Origin: CAYYGL01 sp964471235 | Lineage (GTDB): Bacteria > Calditrichota > Calditrichia > RBG-13-44-9 > J075 | Direction: 5' to 3' | NCBI GenBank assembly: GCA_964471235.1 | Contig: CAYYGL010000031.1 | Span: 1 to 32,930 of the forward strand | DNA: 32,930 nt | Part shown: in pieces, positions 24,978 to 32,221 of the stretch | How the letters are laid out: each line of letters begins with the position of its first letter | Numbering within the stretch: position 1 is the first letter of the stretch | Notes under the pieces: model-generated | What the model was told of the DNA's origin: nothing | The model's input: only the letters and a program-made list of their open reading frames with translations | Database searches by the model: none | Made by a program: the position numbers and the translations under genes

Positions 24978-25517
24978 TCATTCAATCCCAACTGGACCGG
25001 CAGAGGTCCGGGGAGTGCTGACGGTAACCTTCACCGGGGAATACCGAGTGATCTTCCCGTTGCTGCTCCGGCTTACCAGTCGATAATAATAAGTAACCCC
25101 CTTCCTCACCATACCATCCACAAAGGTGAGGGATTTTCGATGCAGCCAACGGTCCGGAAATTCCGTTATAACCGTGAAAATCCGGTTATCTTCACTACGC
25201 TCCAGGAACACCCGTTCAGAAGATGGCAGATTAGCAATTTCCCAGGAAAGTTTTATGCTTCCGGCTTCCGGTTTGACTCGGAGAAAGGATTGCTCCGGGG
25301 CGGTAGAAATTTCCCCGGCATCCGCTTTTGGAGTCTGTACGGAATCGGGCAGTGAGTGCATATCAACGATACTCATTTTAACACCGTCAATGGAATCACT
25401 GGCAGCTTCATTATTCAAGCTATCGGGAGAAGAAGTGGTTCCGGCGAGACAACAACTTCCCCACAAAATTACTGTTAAAAAAAATAGATATCGTTTTATG
25501 GATTCCTGGTTCATCAT
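24978..25517 (-). CDS. Secreted protein with a fibronectin type III-like domain
   Basis: A 179-residue exported protein that I do not recognise by name. The first 25 residues are a signal peptide; LWGSC and ALAG-like endings leave open whether a Cys is lipidated. Residues about 27-75 are low-complexity, rich in Ser, Asp and Pro. Residues 78-170 read like one fibronectin-III fold: GSIKLSWEIANL, VFLERSEDN, TYYYRLVSRSSNGKITRYSP. AGAGGGG lies right before two tandem ATGs (25517 and 25514); the second has better spacing. It is 216 bases upstream of the DUF547-barrel gene on the same strand, so the two may be co-expressed. An adhesive or surface role is only inferred. Confidence 0.6.
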   Translation of the reverse strand: MMNQESIKRYLFFLTVILWGSCCLAGTTSSPDSLNNEAASDSIDGVKMSIVDMHSLPDSVQTPKADAGEISTAPEQSFLRVKPEAGSIKLSWEIANLPSSERVFLERSEDNRIFTVITEFPDRWLHRKSLTFVDGMVRKGVTYYYRLVSRSSNGKITRYSPVKVTVSTPRTSAGPVGIE

Positions 25518-25539
25518 TCCCCTCTTGTTGAATATTTTC

Positions 25540-25578
25540 TTTACATAGCAGTGTCGGCGAATTACCGTAAATATTTAC
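25540..25578 (+). promoter_or_regulatory. Candidate promoter with palindromic operator before the kor genes
   Basis: TTTACA (25540-25545) and TACCGT (25563-25568) are 17 bases apart, a loose sigma-70 pattern. A perfect 12-base palindrome GTAAATATTTAC (25567-25578) overlaps the end of the -10 box and the expected start point, where a repressor would be effective. The promoter match is weak and the palindrome is AT-rich, so both remain tentative. Confidence 0.25.
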
Positions 25579-25585
25579 AGCCGGA

Positions 25586-25741
25586 ATGAAAACCACTCCG
25601 GGAAAATCTGACAAATCCATAGACCCTTACCAAAATACACCTTACATTTACAATCGGCAGCGGGAGGATCGATTGCTTTCCACTCTCAATGAAGATTGGG
25701 CTGATGGGCAAATTGGAGCTTCCGGTTGTGATCAAATGTAA
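25586..25741 (+). CDS. Possible small protein of 51 residues upstream of korA
   Basis: An ORF of 51 codons plus TAA in the gap between two divergent genes. The peptide begins MKTTPGKSDKS, contains PYIYNRQREDRLLSTLNED in the middle and ends in a Gly-rich segment with one Cys. The composition is balanced and hydrophilic, with no signal peptide or membrane span, and looks more like a gene than random sequence. There is only a poor CCGGA before the ATG. It ends 33 bases before korA, whose own AGGAGG lies in that gap. I do not recognise the protein. It could be a small subunit or a chance ORF. Confidence 0.35.
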   Translation: MKTTPGKSDKSIDPYQNTPYIYNRQREDRLLSTLNEDWADGQIGASGCDQM

Positions 25742-25774
25742 TGTCGATACCAAATCCCAAAGGAGGTATAAGGC

Positions 25775-26908
25775 ATGACCCAAAAAGGCTCACAGATGGT
25801 GATGGTGGATGGTTCCCGGTTCCTTATCGAGGGTCTGGCGTCTGCCGGAGCCGAGGTATATGTCGGCTACCCCATCACCCCGGCGAACTGGTTATATGCG
25901 TATGCCAGCCAGCGATTTCCTACCTTTCTGGCGGCGCCCGATGAAATCTCAGCGTTGCAATGGGCAGCCGGTTTTTCCGCTACCGGAAAATTACCGGTTA
26001 CCGGCACCTCATTCCCCGGCTTTGCCCTGATGACAGAAACCCTGAACATGGCATACATGATGGAACTGCCGATGGTGATTGTGCTGGCGCAGCGGATGGG
26101 TCCCAGCACCGGTTCCGCAACCACCGGCGCCCAGGGGGACTTGCTCCTGCTGCGCAGTATCATCTCCGGCGGCTATCCCCTGCCGGTCTTCTCACCATCC
26201 AATTTGAAAGATTGCTGGGAATTAGCCGCCAGCAGCGTTCGCACCGCTTTGCAACTCCGTACCCCGGTAGTGTTATTGACGTCCAAAGAAATGATCATGA
26301 CTCAACACAGCTTTGATCTGTCTGAACTTTCCACCATTTCCCACATTCCATGGGCATCATCCCGGGAGAACGGCGAATATCAGCCCTATCGGGCAGATGA
26401 GCATCTAATTCCACCTTTTCTGCCGGTAGGAAATACCCGCCACCAGGTACGCTTGAATGCATCCACCCACGATGCCACCGGATTAATCAGAAAAGCCACC
26501 CCGGAGGCATTAGCCAACACCCGGCGGCTGAGAGAAAAGCTGGAACAACGCCTCGCGGAATTCTCTTTTTTTGAATATGACCCTCAGGAGGGAGCGGAAC
26601 AACTGATTGTAACTTATGGCATCACCGCCGAAGCTGCCCGGGACGCCCTGGCAATATTACGAAAAAAAGGACAGACTGTATCTTTGCTGGTAATGAAAAC
26701 CCTGCTCCCGGTTCCGGCGGAGGCAAAAACAATTATTGACGCCTACCGCCATGTCATTATCGCTGAAGAAAATTTAACCGGTCTATTAGCAGAGATGTTG
26801 TTCGGAATAGTGGGCAACCGGCGGTTACGCAACGTGAATAAAATCGGCAATCTGATCACCCCAACGGAAATTGTAAAGGAGGTGGCGCAATGTCAGAAAA
26901 CATCTTAA
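25775..26908 (+). CDS. korA: 2-oxoacid:ferredoxin oxidoreductase, alpha subunit (KorA type)
   Basis: A 377-residue subunit that, with the next gene product, oxidatively decarboxylates a 2-oxoacid to an acyl-CoA and passes electrons to ferredoxin. VGYPITPAN (30-38) is the pyrimidine-domain substrate loop. Glu57 follows the usual Asp-Glu pair (PDEISA). TSFPGFALMTETLNMAY (78-94) and QRMGPSTGSATTGAQGDL (106-123) are the family's conserved blocks. The C-terminal third (about 255-370) is the domain II fold. This alpha chain has no gamma domain in front; gamma is fused to beta instead. AGGAGG lies 9 bases before the ATG. Substrate (2-oxoglutarate, pyruvate or branched-chain oxoacids) is not decided by sequence. 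Confidence 0.92.
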   Translation: MTQKGSQMVMVDGSRFLIEGLASAGAEVYVGYPITPANWLYAYASQRFPTFLAAPDEISALQWAAGFSATGKLPVTGTSFPGFALMTETLNMAYMMELPMVIVLAQRMGPSTGSATTGAQGDLLLLRSIISGGYPLPVFSPSNLKDCWELAASSVRTALQLRTPVVLLTSKEMIMTQHSFDLSELSTISHIPWASSRENGEYQPYRADEHLIPPFLPVGNTRHQVRLNASTHDATGLIRKATPEALANTRRLREKLEQRLAEFSFFEYDPQEGAEQLIVTYGITAEAARDALAILRKKGQTVSLLVMKTLLPVPAEAKTIIDAYRHVIIAEENLTGLLAEMLFGIVGNRRLRNVNKIGNLITPTEIVKEVAQCQKTS

Positions 26909-28164
26909 TCGGAAAACCTTCTCCCTTTTGCCCGGGATGTGGTCACCAGGTGGTCACCAATGATCTTGCCCGGGCCTTCCAGCAGTTGGAGATGAACCCC
27001 CTGGACATTATTTTGGTTAGCGATATCGGTTGCTGTGGATTGGTGGATGGGTTGGTGGGGTGTCATACCATCCACGGGCTGCACGGTCGCGCTCCGGCGC
27101 TGGCGTTGGGTGTATCCCTGGGACTGGATAATCCCGATAAAAAAATCATCGTCATACAGGGCGATGGCGGGGCAACTATTGGTTTGCAGCATATTCTGGA
27201 AGCCGCCCGCCAGAATGTGGATCTCACCTTGATTGTGGAAAATAACATGGTTTATGGGATGACCGGCGGACAAATCAGCGGTCTTTCTTCAGAAGCATTT
27301 AAAGCGGAACGCATGCCGGATGCCCGGGGAATTCCCCCGTACGATTTGTGTCAATTAACCCACACCGCCGGGGCCGCCTTCAGCGCCCGGGTATTCGTGG
27401 GGGGAAAGATCCGTGATATCCTGCAAACCGCCATTGCCACACCGGGCTTTTCCCTCGTGGAGATAGTGGATATGTGCCCTTCCCATGGGGTACGAAAAGT
27501 AAAAGATTTAAAAGCACTTGCCGACTACCCGGAAACAATTTTACGAAATGACCGATCACCGGTAAAGCCCCCAACACATCACACGGAATCTTTGTTAAAA
27601 AATTTAAATGAGATCACCCCGGAATTTCAATCACCTCTGGTCAATCGGTTACACATCATCATTGCCGGTTCCGCCGGGGAAGGTATCCAGTTAAGCGGGG
27701 ATTTATTGGCAACTGCTGCTGTTTCCGCCGGGCTTTACGCCACCAAAAAGGGCGAATATCCCATCACCGTCGGTACCGGGTTTTCCGTTGCCGAGATCAT
27801 CCTCTCACGGGAACCGATTCATTATACCGGGATCGAAATTCCCGAGGTGGTGTTTATCCTCTCCCAGGATGGCTATGCAAAAGTGAAACACCGCATTGAT
27901 GAAAAGACCCTGGTAATAGCGGACAGTTCCTTAAAAATAGATGCTTTTCCCCGCCTCGTCCCCGGTGAATTTCGTAAATTTGCCGGTAAAAAGGGAGCGG
28001 CACTAAGTGCGCTTCGGTATTGGTTGGATGAACAACCGGTCATTCCGGTGGAGGCGCTGGTGAGAATTGCCAGTCGACATAAATATGCCGAGAATCTCTT
28101 AACTGCTTTGAAGAGTAGCGAGAAGATGGTGCAATCGAAAATTCCATTTGATTTATTGTCATAA
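26890..28164 (+). CDS. korB: 2-oxoacid:ferredoxin oxidoreductase, beta-gamma fusion (KorB plus KorC)
   Basis: A 424-residue fusion. Residues 1-215 are the thiamine-diphosphate-binding beta subunit. CPGCGH (14-19), DIGCCG (45-50) and DMCPSHG (194-200) supply Cys14, Cys17, Cys48 and Cys196 for one [4Fe-4S] cluster, the spacing of the archaeal-type 2-oxoacid oxidoreductases. GDGGATIG (91-98) to NNMVYGMTGGQ (118-128) is the thiamine-diphosphate and magnesium motif. Residues 252-410 are the gamma domain (LHIIIAGSAGEGIQLSG, 254-270, GEYPITVGTG). The first 19 bases overlap korA, with AAGGAGGTGG as its ribosome-binding site. No ferredoxin-like delta subunit is encoded here, so an external ferredoxin must accept the electrons. 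Confidence 0.93.
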   Translation: MSENILIGKPSPFCPGCGHQVVTNDLARAFQQLEMNPLDIILVSDIGCCGLVDGLVGCHTIHGLHGRAPALALGVSLGLDNPDKKIIVIQGDGGATIGLQHILEAARQNVDLTLIVENNMVYGMTGGQISGLSSEAFKAERMPDARGIPPYDLCQLTHTAGAAFSARVFVGGKIRDILQTAIATPGFSLVEIVDMCPSHGVRKVKDLKALADYPETILRNDRSPVKPPTHHTESLLKNLNEITPEFQSPLVNRLHIIIAGSAGEGIQLSGDLLATAAVSAGLYATKKGEYPITVGTGFSVAEIILSREPIHYTGIEIPEVVFILSQDGYAKVKHRIDEKTLVIADSSLKIDAFPRLVPGEFRKFAGKKGAALSALRYWLDEQPVIPVEALVRIASRHKYAENLLTALKSSEKMVQSKIPFDLLS

Positions 28165-28293
28165 GGTGCCTATATTTTCAAGCCTTATAGGGAAAAAAAT
28201 AACAAAGTCTACGACACGCGAATAATTAAGATAACAAAATCCAACAGCGTTGAAGTAGATTGCATGATGATTGGAATACTTGCACATAATCTC

Positions 28294-28327
28294 AACCCCT
28301 CTCAACCTGTTGAGAGGGGTTTTTTCG
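28294..28327 (+). terminator. Rho-independent terminator after the kor genes
   Basis: A near-perfect 13-base-pair stem (AACCCCTCTCAAC on the left, GTTGAGAGGGGTT on the right) with a minimal loop is followed by a run of T (28320-28326). It lies 130 bases after korB and 135 before the DAHP synthase gene. It most simply ends the kor transcript. It could instead be an attenuator in the leader of the aromatic operon. The other strand lacks a T run. Confidence 0.9.
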
Positions 28328-28461
28328 TTATCCACTTCCTGCAAGAAAGCGAACCGTTCGGGAGCAGAACGAGAGTGGAGAGCAAAAAATAGCGGAAAGC
28401 GGTAAACCCTCTTAAAAAGTTCGGAAAATGAAGTAAGCACAACTTTGCCAAGGAGCCATTT
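28328..28461 (+). other. Leader of the shikimate operon
   Basis: The 134 bases between the terminator and the DAHP synthase ATG must hold the aro promoter if the hairpin is a true terminator. I see AGGAG seven bases before the ATG but no convincing -35/-10 pair. No leader peptide rich in Phe, Tyr or Trp and no known riboswitch was recognised. The stretch 28165-28293 between korB and the hairpin likewise shows no gene. Confidence 0.4.
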
Positions 28462-29337
28462 ATGAAACAACCTGACGAAGACTGGGAAGAGGATTATCCG
28501 ACGCAATTTCATTTAGTGAGCCGTCAGCACCAACCGGAAAATACTGTGGTGAGGTTGAACGGCTTAGAAATCGGGAATGGGGAAGCCCCGGTGATCATCG
28601 CAGGTCCATGTTCCGTAGAAAACGAATCTCAAATTCTGGAAATTGCCTGGTATGTAAAAGAGAAAGGAGCAAAACTGCTGCGAGGAGGCGCTTTCAAACC
28701 TCGTACCAATCCCTACAGTTTCCAGGGATTGGGAGAAGAGGGGTTAAAATTGCTGCGCAAAGCCGGCGACGAAACCGGGCTGCCGGTAGTCACGGAAGTG
28801 ATGGATACCCGGGATGTTCCCCTGGTATCCCAATATGCCGATGTGTTACAGATTGGCAGCCGAAACATGCAGAATTTTCCGTTATTGAAAACCGTGGGGA
28901 AATTACACAAGCCGGTACTCTTAAAACGAGGGATGTCTGCCACCCTGACCGAATTTTTGATGAGCGCCGAATACATTCTTTCCGGGGGGAATGACCAGGT
29001 AATCCTCTGTGAAAGAGGCATCCGGACTTTTACCGACTTTTCCCGTAATACATTGGATTTAAATATTGTGCCCGCCATCAAACAACTTTCTCACTTACCG
29101 ATCATCGTTGATCCCAGTCATGGCACCGGCAAACGGGATCTGGTGATGCCCATGAGCCTGGCGGCACTGGCTGCCGGGGCAGACGGGTTAATAATTGAAG
29201 TGCATCCCGCGCCGGAAACTGCGATTACCGATGGCTTTCAAACCATTGATTTTGAGCAGTTTTCCCGGTTGATGGGGCAAATCACCCAGTTTAGCGAATG
29301 GCAAAAGAGCCATGCACACTTTACACCTGCGTATTAA
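28462..29337 (+). CDS. aroF: 3-deoxy-7-phosphoheptulonate (DAHP) synthase, AroA-I beta type without regulatory domain
   Basis: A 291-residue TIM-barrel enzyme that condenses phosphoenolpyruvate and erythrose-4-phosphate, the first step to aromatic amino acids. IIAGPCSVE (45-53), LRGGAFKPRTNPYSFQG (73-89), LQIGSRNMQNF (129-139) and VDPSHGTGKRD (216-226) mark the short DAHPS/KDO8P-synthase-like family of Bacillus and Thermotoga. The metal ligands Cys50, His220, Glu246 and Asp257 keep the spacing known from the Thermotoga maritima enzyme. That enzyme has an N-terminal ferredoxin-like domain for tyrosine inhibition; here only about 30 polar residues precede the barrel, so this feedback site is absent. 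AGGAG lies 7 bases before the ATG. The last 26 bases overlap aroB. The symbol aroF is used in the Bacteroidota sense. Confidence 0.93.
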   Translation: MKQPDEDWEEDYPTQFHLVSRQHQPENTVVRLNGLEIGNGEAPVIIAGPCSVENESQILEIAWYVKEKGAKLLRGGAFKPRTNPYSFQGLGEEGLKLLRKAGDETGLPVVTEVMDTRDVPLVSQYADVLQIGSRNMQNFPLLKTVGKLHKPVLLKRGMSATLTEFLMSAEYILSGGNDQVILCERGIRTFTDFSRNTLDLNIVPAIKQLSHLPIIVDPSHGTGKRDLVMPMSLAALAAGADGLIIEVHPAPETAITDGFQTIDFEQFSRLMGQITQFSEWQKSHAHFTPAY

Positions 29338-30397
29338 CTCACAGCCTCCATCCGTCCCCCATTTTATCGGACGTGGTCTTTGGCAGGAACTCATCCATTT
29401 TTTAACGCAACACTTTGCTGCCTCAGCAATCTATGTAGTGACCGATGCGCACCTTTTCAGGTATTATGGATCAGAAGTGGCGGAGTGTTTATCAAAACAC
29501 CCGGGCTTTAAAGAAATTCTCACCGTTCCGCCCGGTGAGGGTAGCAAATCCCGTAAACAAAAAACATTTCTGGAAGACGTTCTGTTGCATGCACGTGCCG
29601 GTCGGGATTCTGTTCTCATCGCCTTCGGCGGCGGAGTAGTGGGAGACCTTACCGGGTTTGTTGCCGCAACCCTTTATCGCGGTATCCCCTTTGTCCAGGT
29701 TCCCACCAGCTTAATTGCCCAGGCAGATAGCAGCATTGGTGGGAAGGTCGGGATTAATCATACCTCCGGGAAAAATTTGCTGGGTGCGTTTTACCATCCC
29801 CGGGCGGTCTTCACAGATGTCAATCTTTTAAAGACCCTGCCGGATGACGAATTTTTAAACGGCATGGCAGAAGTCATTAAATATGCTGTGACCCTCGATG
29901 ATGAACTCTGGAAGATGCTGGAAAACAATCTTAAGGAAATTCTTCGTAAAGAAACGATGATACTGGAGCGTATGATTACCCGCTGTCAGGAAGTCAAAAT
30001 ACGGGTTGTGGAACAGGATGAAAAAGAGACCCGCTATCGCAGCGTATTGAATTTTGGTCATACCGTGGGGCATGCCCTGGAGCAGTTAAGCAACTACCGG
30101 ATTAAACACGGCGTGGCGGTGGCAGCCGGGATGCGGGTAGCAGCCAAATTATCCCAACGGCTGTTGGGCTATCCGGCAGAAATGACAGAACGACTGGATC
30201 ATCTCCTGGCACAGTGTAACTTACTCCAGGTAAATCCCATAGATTACCCTTTTGAAGAACTCTGGAACACCATTCTGTCTGATAAAAAAGTACGGCTTCA
30301 ACAACCGCATTTTACCTTACTGAGATCACCACAACAACCATGCTTATTTTATCCAATTGAAAAGGGGAATTTACACGATGTCATCCAGGAAACATAA
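29312..30397 (+). CDS. aroB: 3-dehydroquinate synthase
   Basis: A 361-residue NAD- and zinc-dependent enzyme that closes DAHP to 3-dehydroquinate. FGGGVVGDLTGFVAATLYRG (105-124) is the NAD-binding block. VPTSLIAQADSSIGGKVGIN (130-149) and GKNLLGAFYHP (153-163) line the active site. Glu187 (MAEVIKY), His250 (NFGHTVGHALE, 247-257) and His266 are the zinc ligands. All are intact and the length is normal. It overlaps aroF by 26 bases and aroDE by 20, so the three genes are tightly coupled. The ribosome-binding site is a weak AAGAG. Confidence 0.95.
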   Translation: MHTLHLRINSQPPSVPHFIGRGLWQELIHFLTQHFAASAIYVVTDAHLFRYYGSEVAECLSKHPGFKEILTVPPGEGSKSRKQKTFLEDVLLHARAGRDSVLIAFGGGVVGDLTGFVAATLYRGIPFVQVPTSLIAQADSSIGGKVGINHTSGKNLLGAFYHPRAVFTDVNLLKTLPDDEFLNGMAEVIKYAVTLDDELWKMLENNLKEILRKETMILERMITRCQEVKIRVVEQDEKETRYRSVLNFGHTVGHALEQLSNYRIKHGVAVAAGMRVAAKLSQRLLGYPAEMTERLDHLLAQCNLLQVNPIDYPFEELWNTILSDKKVRLQQPHFTLLRSPQQPCLFYPIEKGNLHDVIQET

Positions 30398-31871
30398 GCT
30401 TTGTGTTAGTTTATTACCAGGTGATTCGAAAGAATTGAAAAAAGCTCTAGCGGAGGCAGCCAATGCGGATCTTATCGAAATCCGGTTAGACTATCTGCCC
30501 AATGCCAATTTAAAAGAAATTCGCCGTCTCACCAACCGCCCCTTAATCATTACCCTACGCACCACCCGGGAAGGGGGCTACTGGGAAGGGTCGTATAAAG
30601 ATTATTTAAAAGTGATTCAAAAGGCTATCAAAGCTAAAATGGATTACGTAGATGTCGAATGGCGCACCCTGAAAAAAGAATCGGATCTCCCCGCCAAACG
30701 AGAGGATACCCGGATTATTCTTTCCCATCACAGTGCGGAAACCGATGAAACGGTGTTGCAATCAATCCTGAGAGAAATGGCACAGGTTCAGGCAGATATT
30801 TACAAATTGGTTTTCCCGGGAGAAACCCTGGGGGACAACTTGAAGGCTGTCCGCCTGACCAATGAAGCCCGGGCGTTGAATATCCCTTATATCATTCATG
30901 CCACCGGGGAATTGGCACAGCTCTCCCGGATTATGGGCGCCCTGAGCGGCAATCAATGGACCTATACTGCCCTCCAACATGATCAGTTGACCGCCAGCGG
31001 TCAACTGGTATGGCATGAGGCGGAACACTTCTATCATCTACCTCGAAAAACATCCCGCACCAGACTTATCGGGCTGGTGGGAAAACCGATCTATCAAAGT
31101 AAGGGCTGGCGGATTCACAACGAGTTGTTTCATCGAAAATTTTCTACTGCCCGGCAATTGGAAAAGGATTTTCTGTATGTTAATTTCCCGGTTGATAACT
31201 TGAGAGAATTTTGGAAAGAATGGAACGCTTTTATTTACGGCTTAAGTGTTACCATCCCCTACAAAGAAAAAATCATTAAATATCTGGATGAACTGTCTAC
31301 CGATGTGCGCATCTCTGGCGTTTGCAATACCGTCGTCAAAACGGCAACCGGCTGGAAGGGGTATAACACCGATTTGATCGCCATGGAAACACTACTTCGG
31401 CCGCATCGCACGTTGTTAAAGGAAGGCGCCCTGATAGTCGGCACCGGCGCCACCGCCCGCAGCGCCATTGCCGCTCTCAAACGGCTGGAAGTCAGCCACA
31501 TTTTTGTAGTGGGCAGGAATACCGAGCGCGGGAAGATGCTGGCAGAAAAATTTAATGTGGAATTCCTGGAAGAAGATGAAGTGCATTACGCCGGTGCCTC
31601 GGCGGTCATTCAAACCACCCCGGTGGGAATGGTCCCCTATACGGAACGCTACCCGGTGGGCAGTTCCCTGTTCCGACGCGACCGGCTGGTATTTGATGTC
31701 ATTTACAATCCCCCGGAAACCCGCTTTTTACAAATCGCCAAAGAACGGGGATGCCGAACGATTTCCGGGCTGGAAATGTTTTTTATTCAGGCTGCCCGAC
31801 AGTTCGAGTTGTTTACCGGCGAGCCGATAAGTATCGAGGAAATTCGGGATATCTGGAAAGATATTATGTAG
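30378..31871 (+). CDS. aroDE: Bifunctional type I 3-dehydroquinate dehydratase / shikimate dehydrogenase
   Basis: A 497-residue fusion doing steps three and four of the shikimate pathway. Residues 7-222 are the type I (Schiff-base) dehydratase: EIRLDYL (34-40), ILSHHS (114-119) with His118, and Lys143 in IYKLVF as the imine lysine. Residues 228-497 are the NADPH-dependent dehydrogenase: SVTIPYKEK (290-298) with catalytic Lys296, GYNTD (328-332) with Asp332, and VGTGATARSA (354-363) for NADP. The substrate loop reads GKPIYQSKGWRIHN, so the usual His-Ser-x-Ser-Pro is Gln-Ser-Lys-Gly-Trp. I chose the ATG at 30378, preceded by AGGGGA; a TTG at 30357 would add seven residues without support. Such fusions occur in plants, Chlamydia and some FCB bacteria. 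Confidence 0.93.
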   Translation: MSSRKHKLCVSLLPGDSKELKKALAEAANADLIEIRLDYLPNANLKEIRRLTNRPLIITLRTTREGGYWEGSYKDYLKVIQKAIKAKMDYVDVEWRTLKKESDLPAKREDTRIILSHHSAETDETVLQSILREMAQVQADIYKLVFPGETLGDNLKAVRLTNEARALNIPYIIHATGELAQLSRIMGALSGNQWTYTALQHDQLTASGQLVWHEAEHFYHLPRKTSRTRLIGLVGKPIYQSKGWRIHNELFHRKFSTARQLEKDFLYVNFPVDNLREFWKEWNAFIYGLSVTIPYKEKIIKYLDELSTDVRISGVCNTVVKTATGWKGYNTDLIAMETLLRPHRTLLKEGALIVGTGATARSAIAALKRLEVSHIFVVGRNTERGKMLAEKFNVEFLEEDEVHYAGASAVIQTTPVGMVPYTERYPVGSSLFRRDRLVFDVIYNPPETRFLQIAKERGCRTISGLEMFFIQAARQFELFTGEPISIEEIRDIWKDIM

Positions 31872-32221
31872 CCCGATTCCTTCATCCCAACGGGATCCCG
31901 TCTCCAACGGAGCCACGGTTGCCAATGACACCGTCACTCCCGAGGGGATCCCATTGGGACATGTTTGGGTGGCATCCCGTTGAGAGTGGAGGGATAAACC
32001 GCAGAGTTGTTATGATGAACTGCGTTCGCTGCGCCTCTTTGCGAAGCGACCACTTTGTTGGTGATGAATCAAATAGGGTAGGTAATCATTCCAGAAGTCG
32101 AGCGCTTCTTTCGGAACAATCTCATATTCATCTCATATCAGACGGATGATGAATGGATGAATGGAGTGAAACGATTTCGGAATCCTCCGATAATCCAATC
32201 ATCAAATGGATGGAGAGACTC
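31872..32221. other. 350-base gap with nested hairpins before aroK
   Basis: No convincing gene lies between aroDE and the chosen aroK start. The left third (31886-31983) is a nested hairpin plus a further copy of its arm, described separately. The rest has no recognisable signal, apart from the GGAGAG that serves aroK at its end. The spacing suggests that aroK may be transcribed less strongly or from a promoter of its own. Confidence 0.6.
31886..31983. repeat. Nested palindromic intergenic element (REP-like)
   Basis: The arm CCCAACGGGATCCC (31886-31899) pairs with GGGATCCCATTGGG (31945-31958) with one mismatch. Inside are GGAG/CTCC (31909-31912, 31937-31940) and ACGGT/ACCGT (31915-31919, 31930-31934), so the whole stretch can fold into one long interrupted hairpin. 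A third copy of the arm, inverted, follows at 31971-31983 (GGCATCCCGTTGA). This modular build is typical of repetitive extragenic palindromes or a small non-autonomous mobile element. Confidence 0.6.

Noticed and set aside
28264..28392. Possible leader peptide of 42 codons running through the terminator
   Set aside because: It has no cluster of Phe, Tyr or Trp codons before the hairpin and no ribosome-binding site, so there is no support for attenuation by translation.
28159..28512. 117-codon ORF on the minus strand in the gap before the aro operon
   Set aside because: It runs through the terminator hairpin and into the DAHP synthase start; no ribosome-binding site and biased composition.
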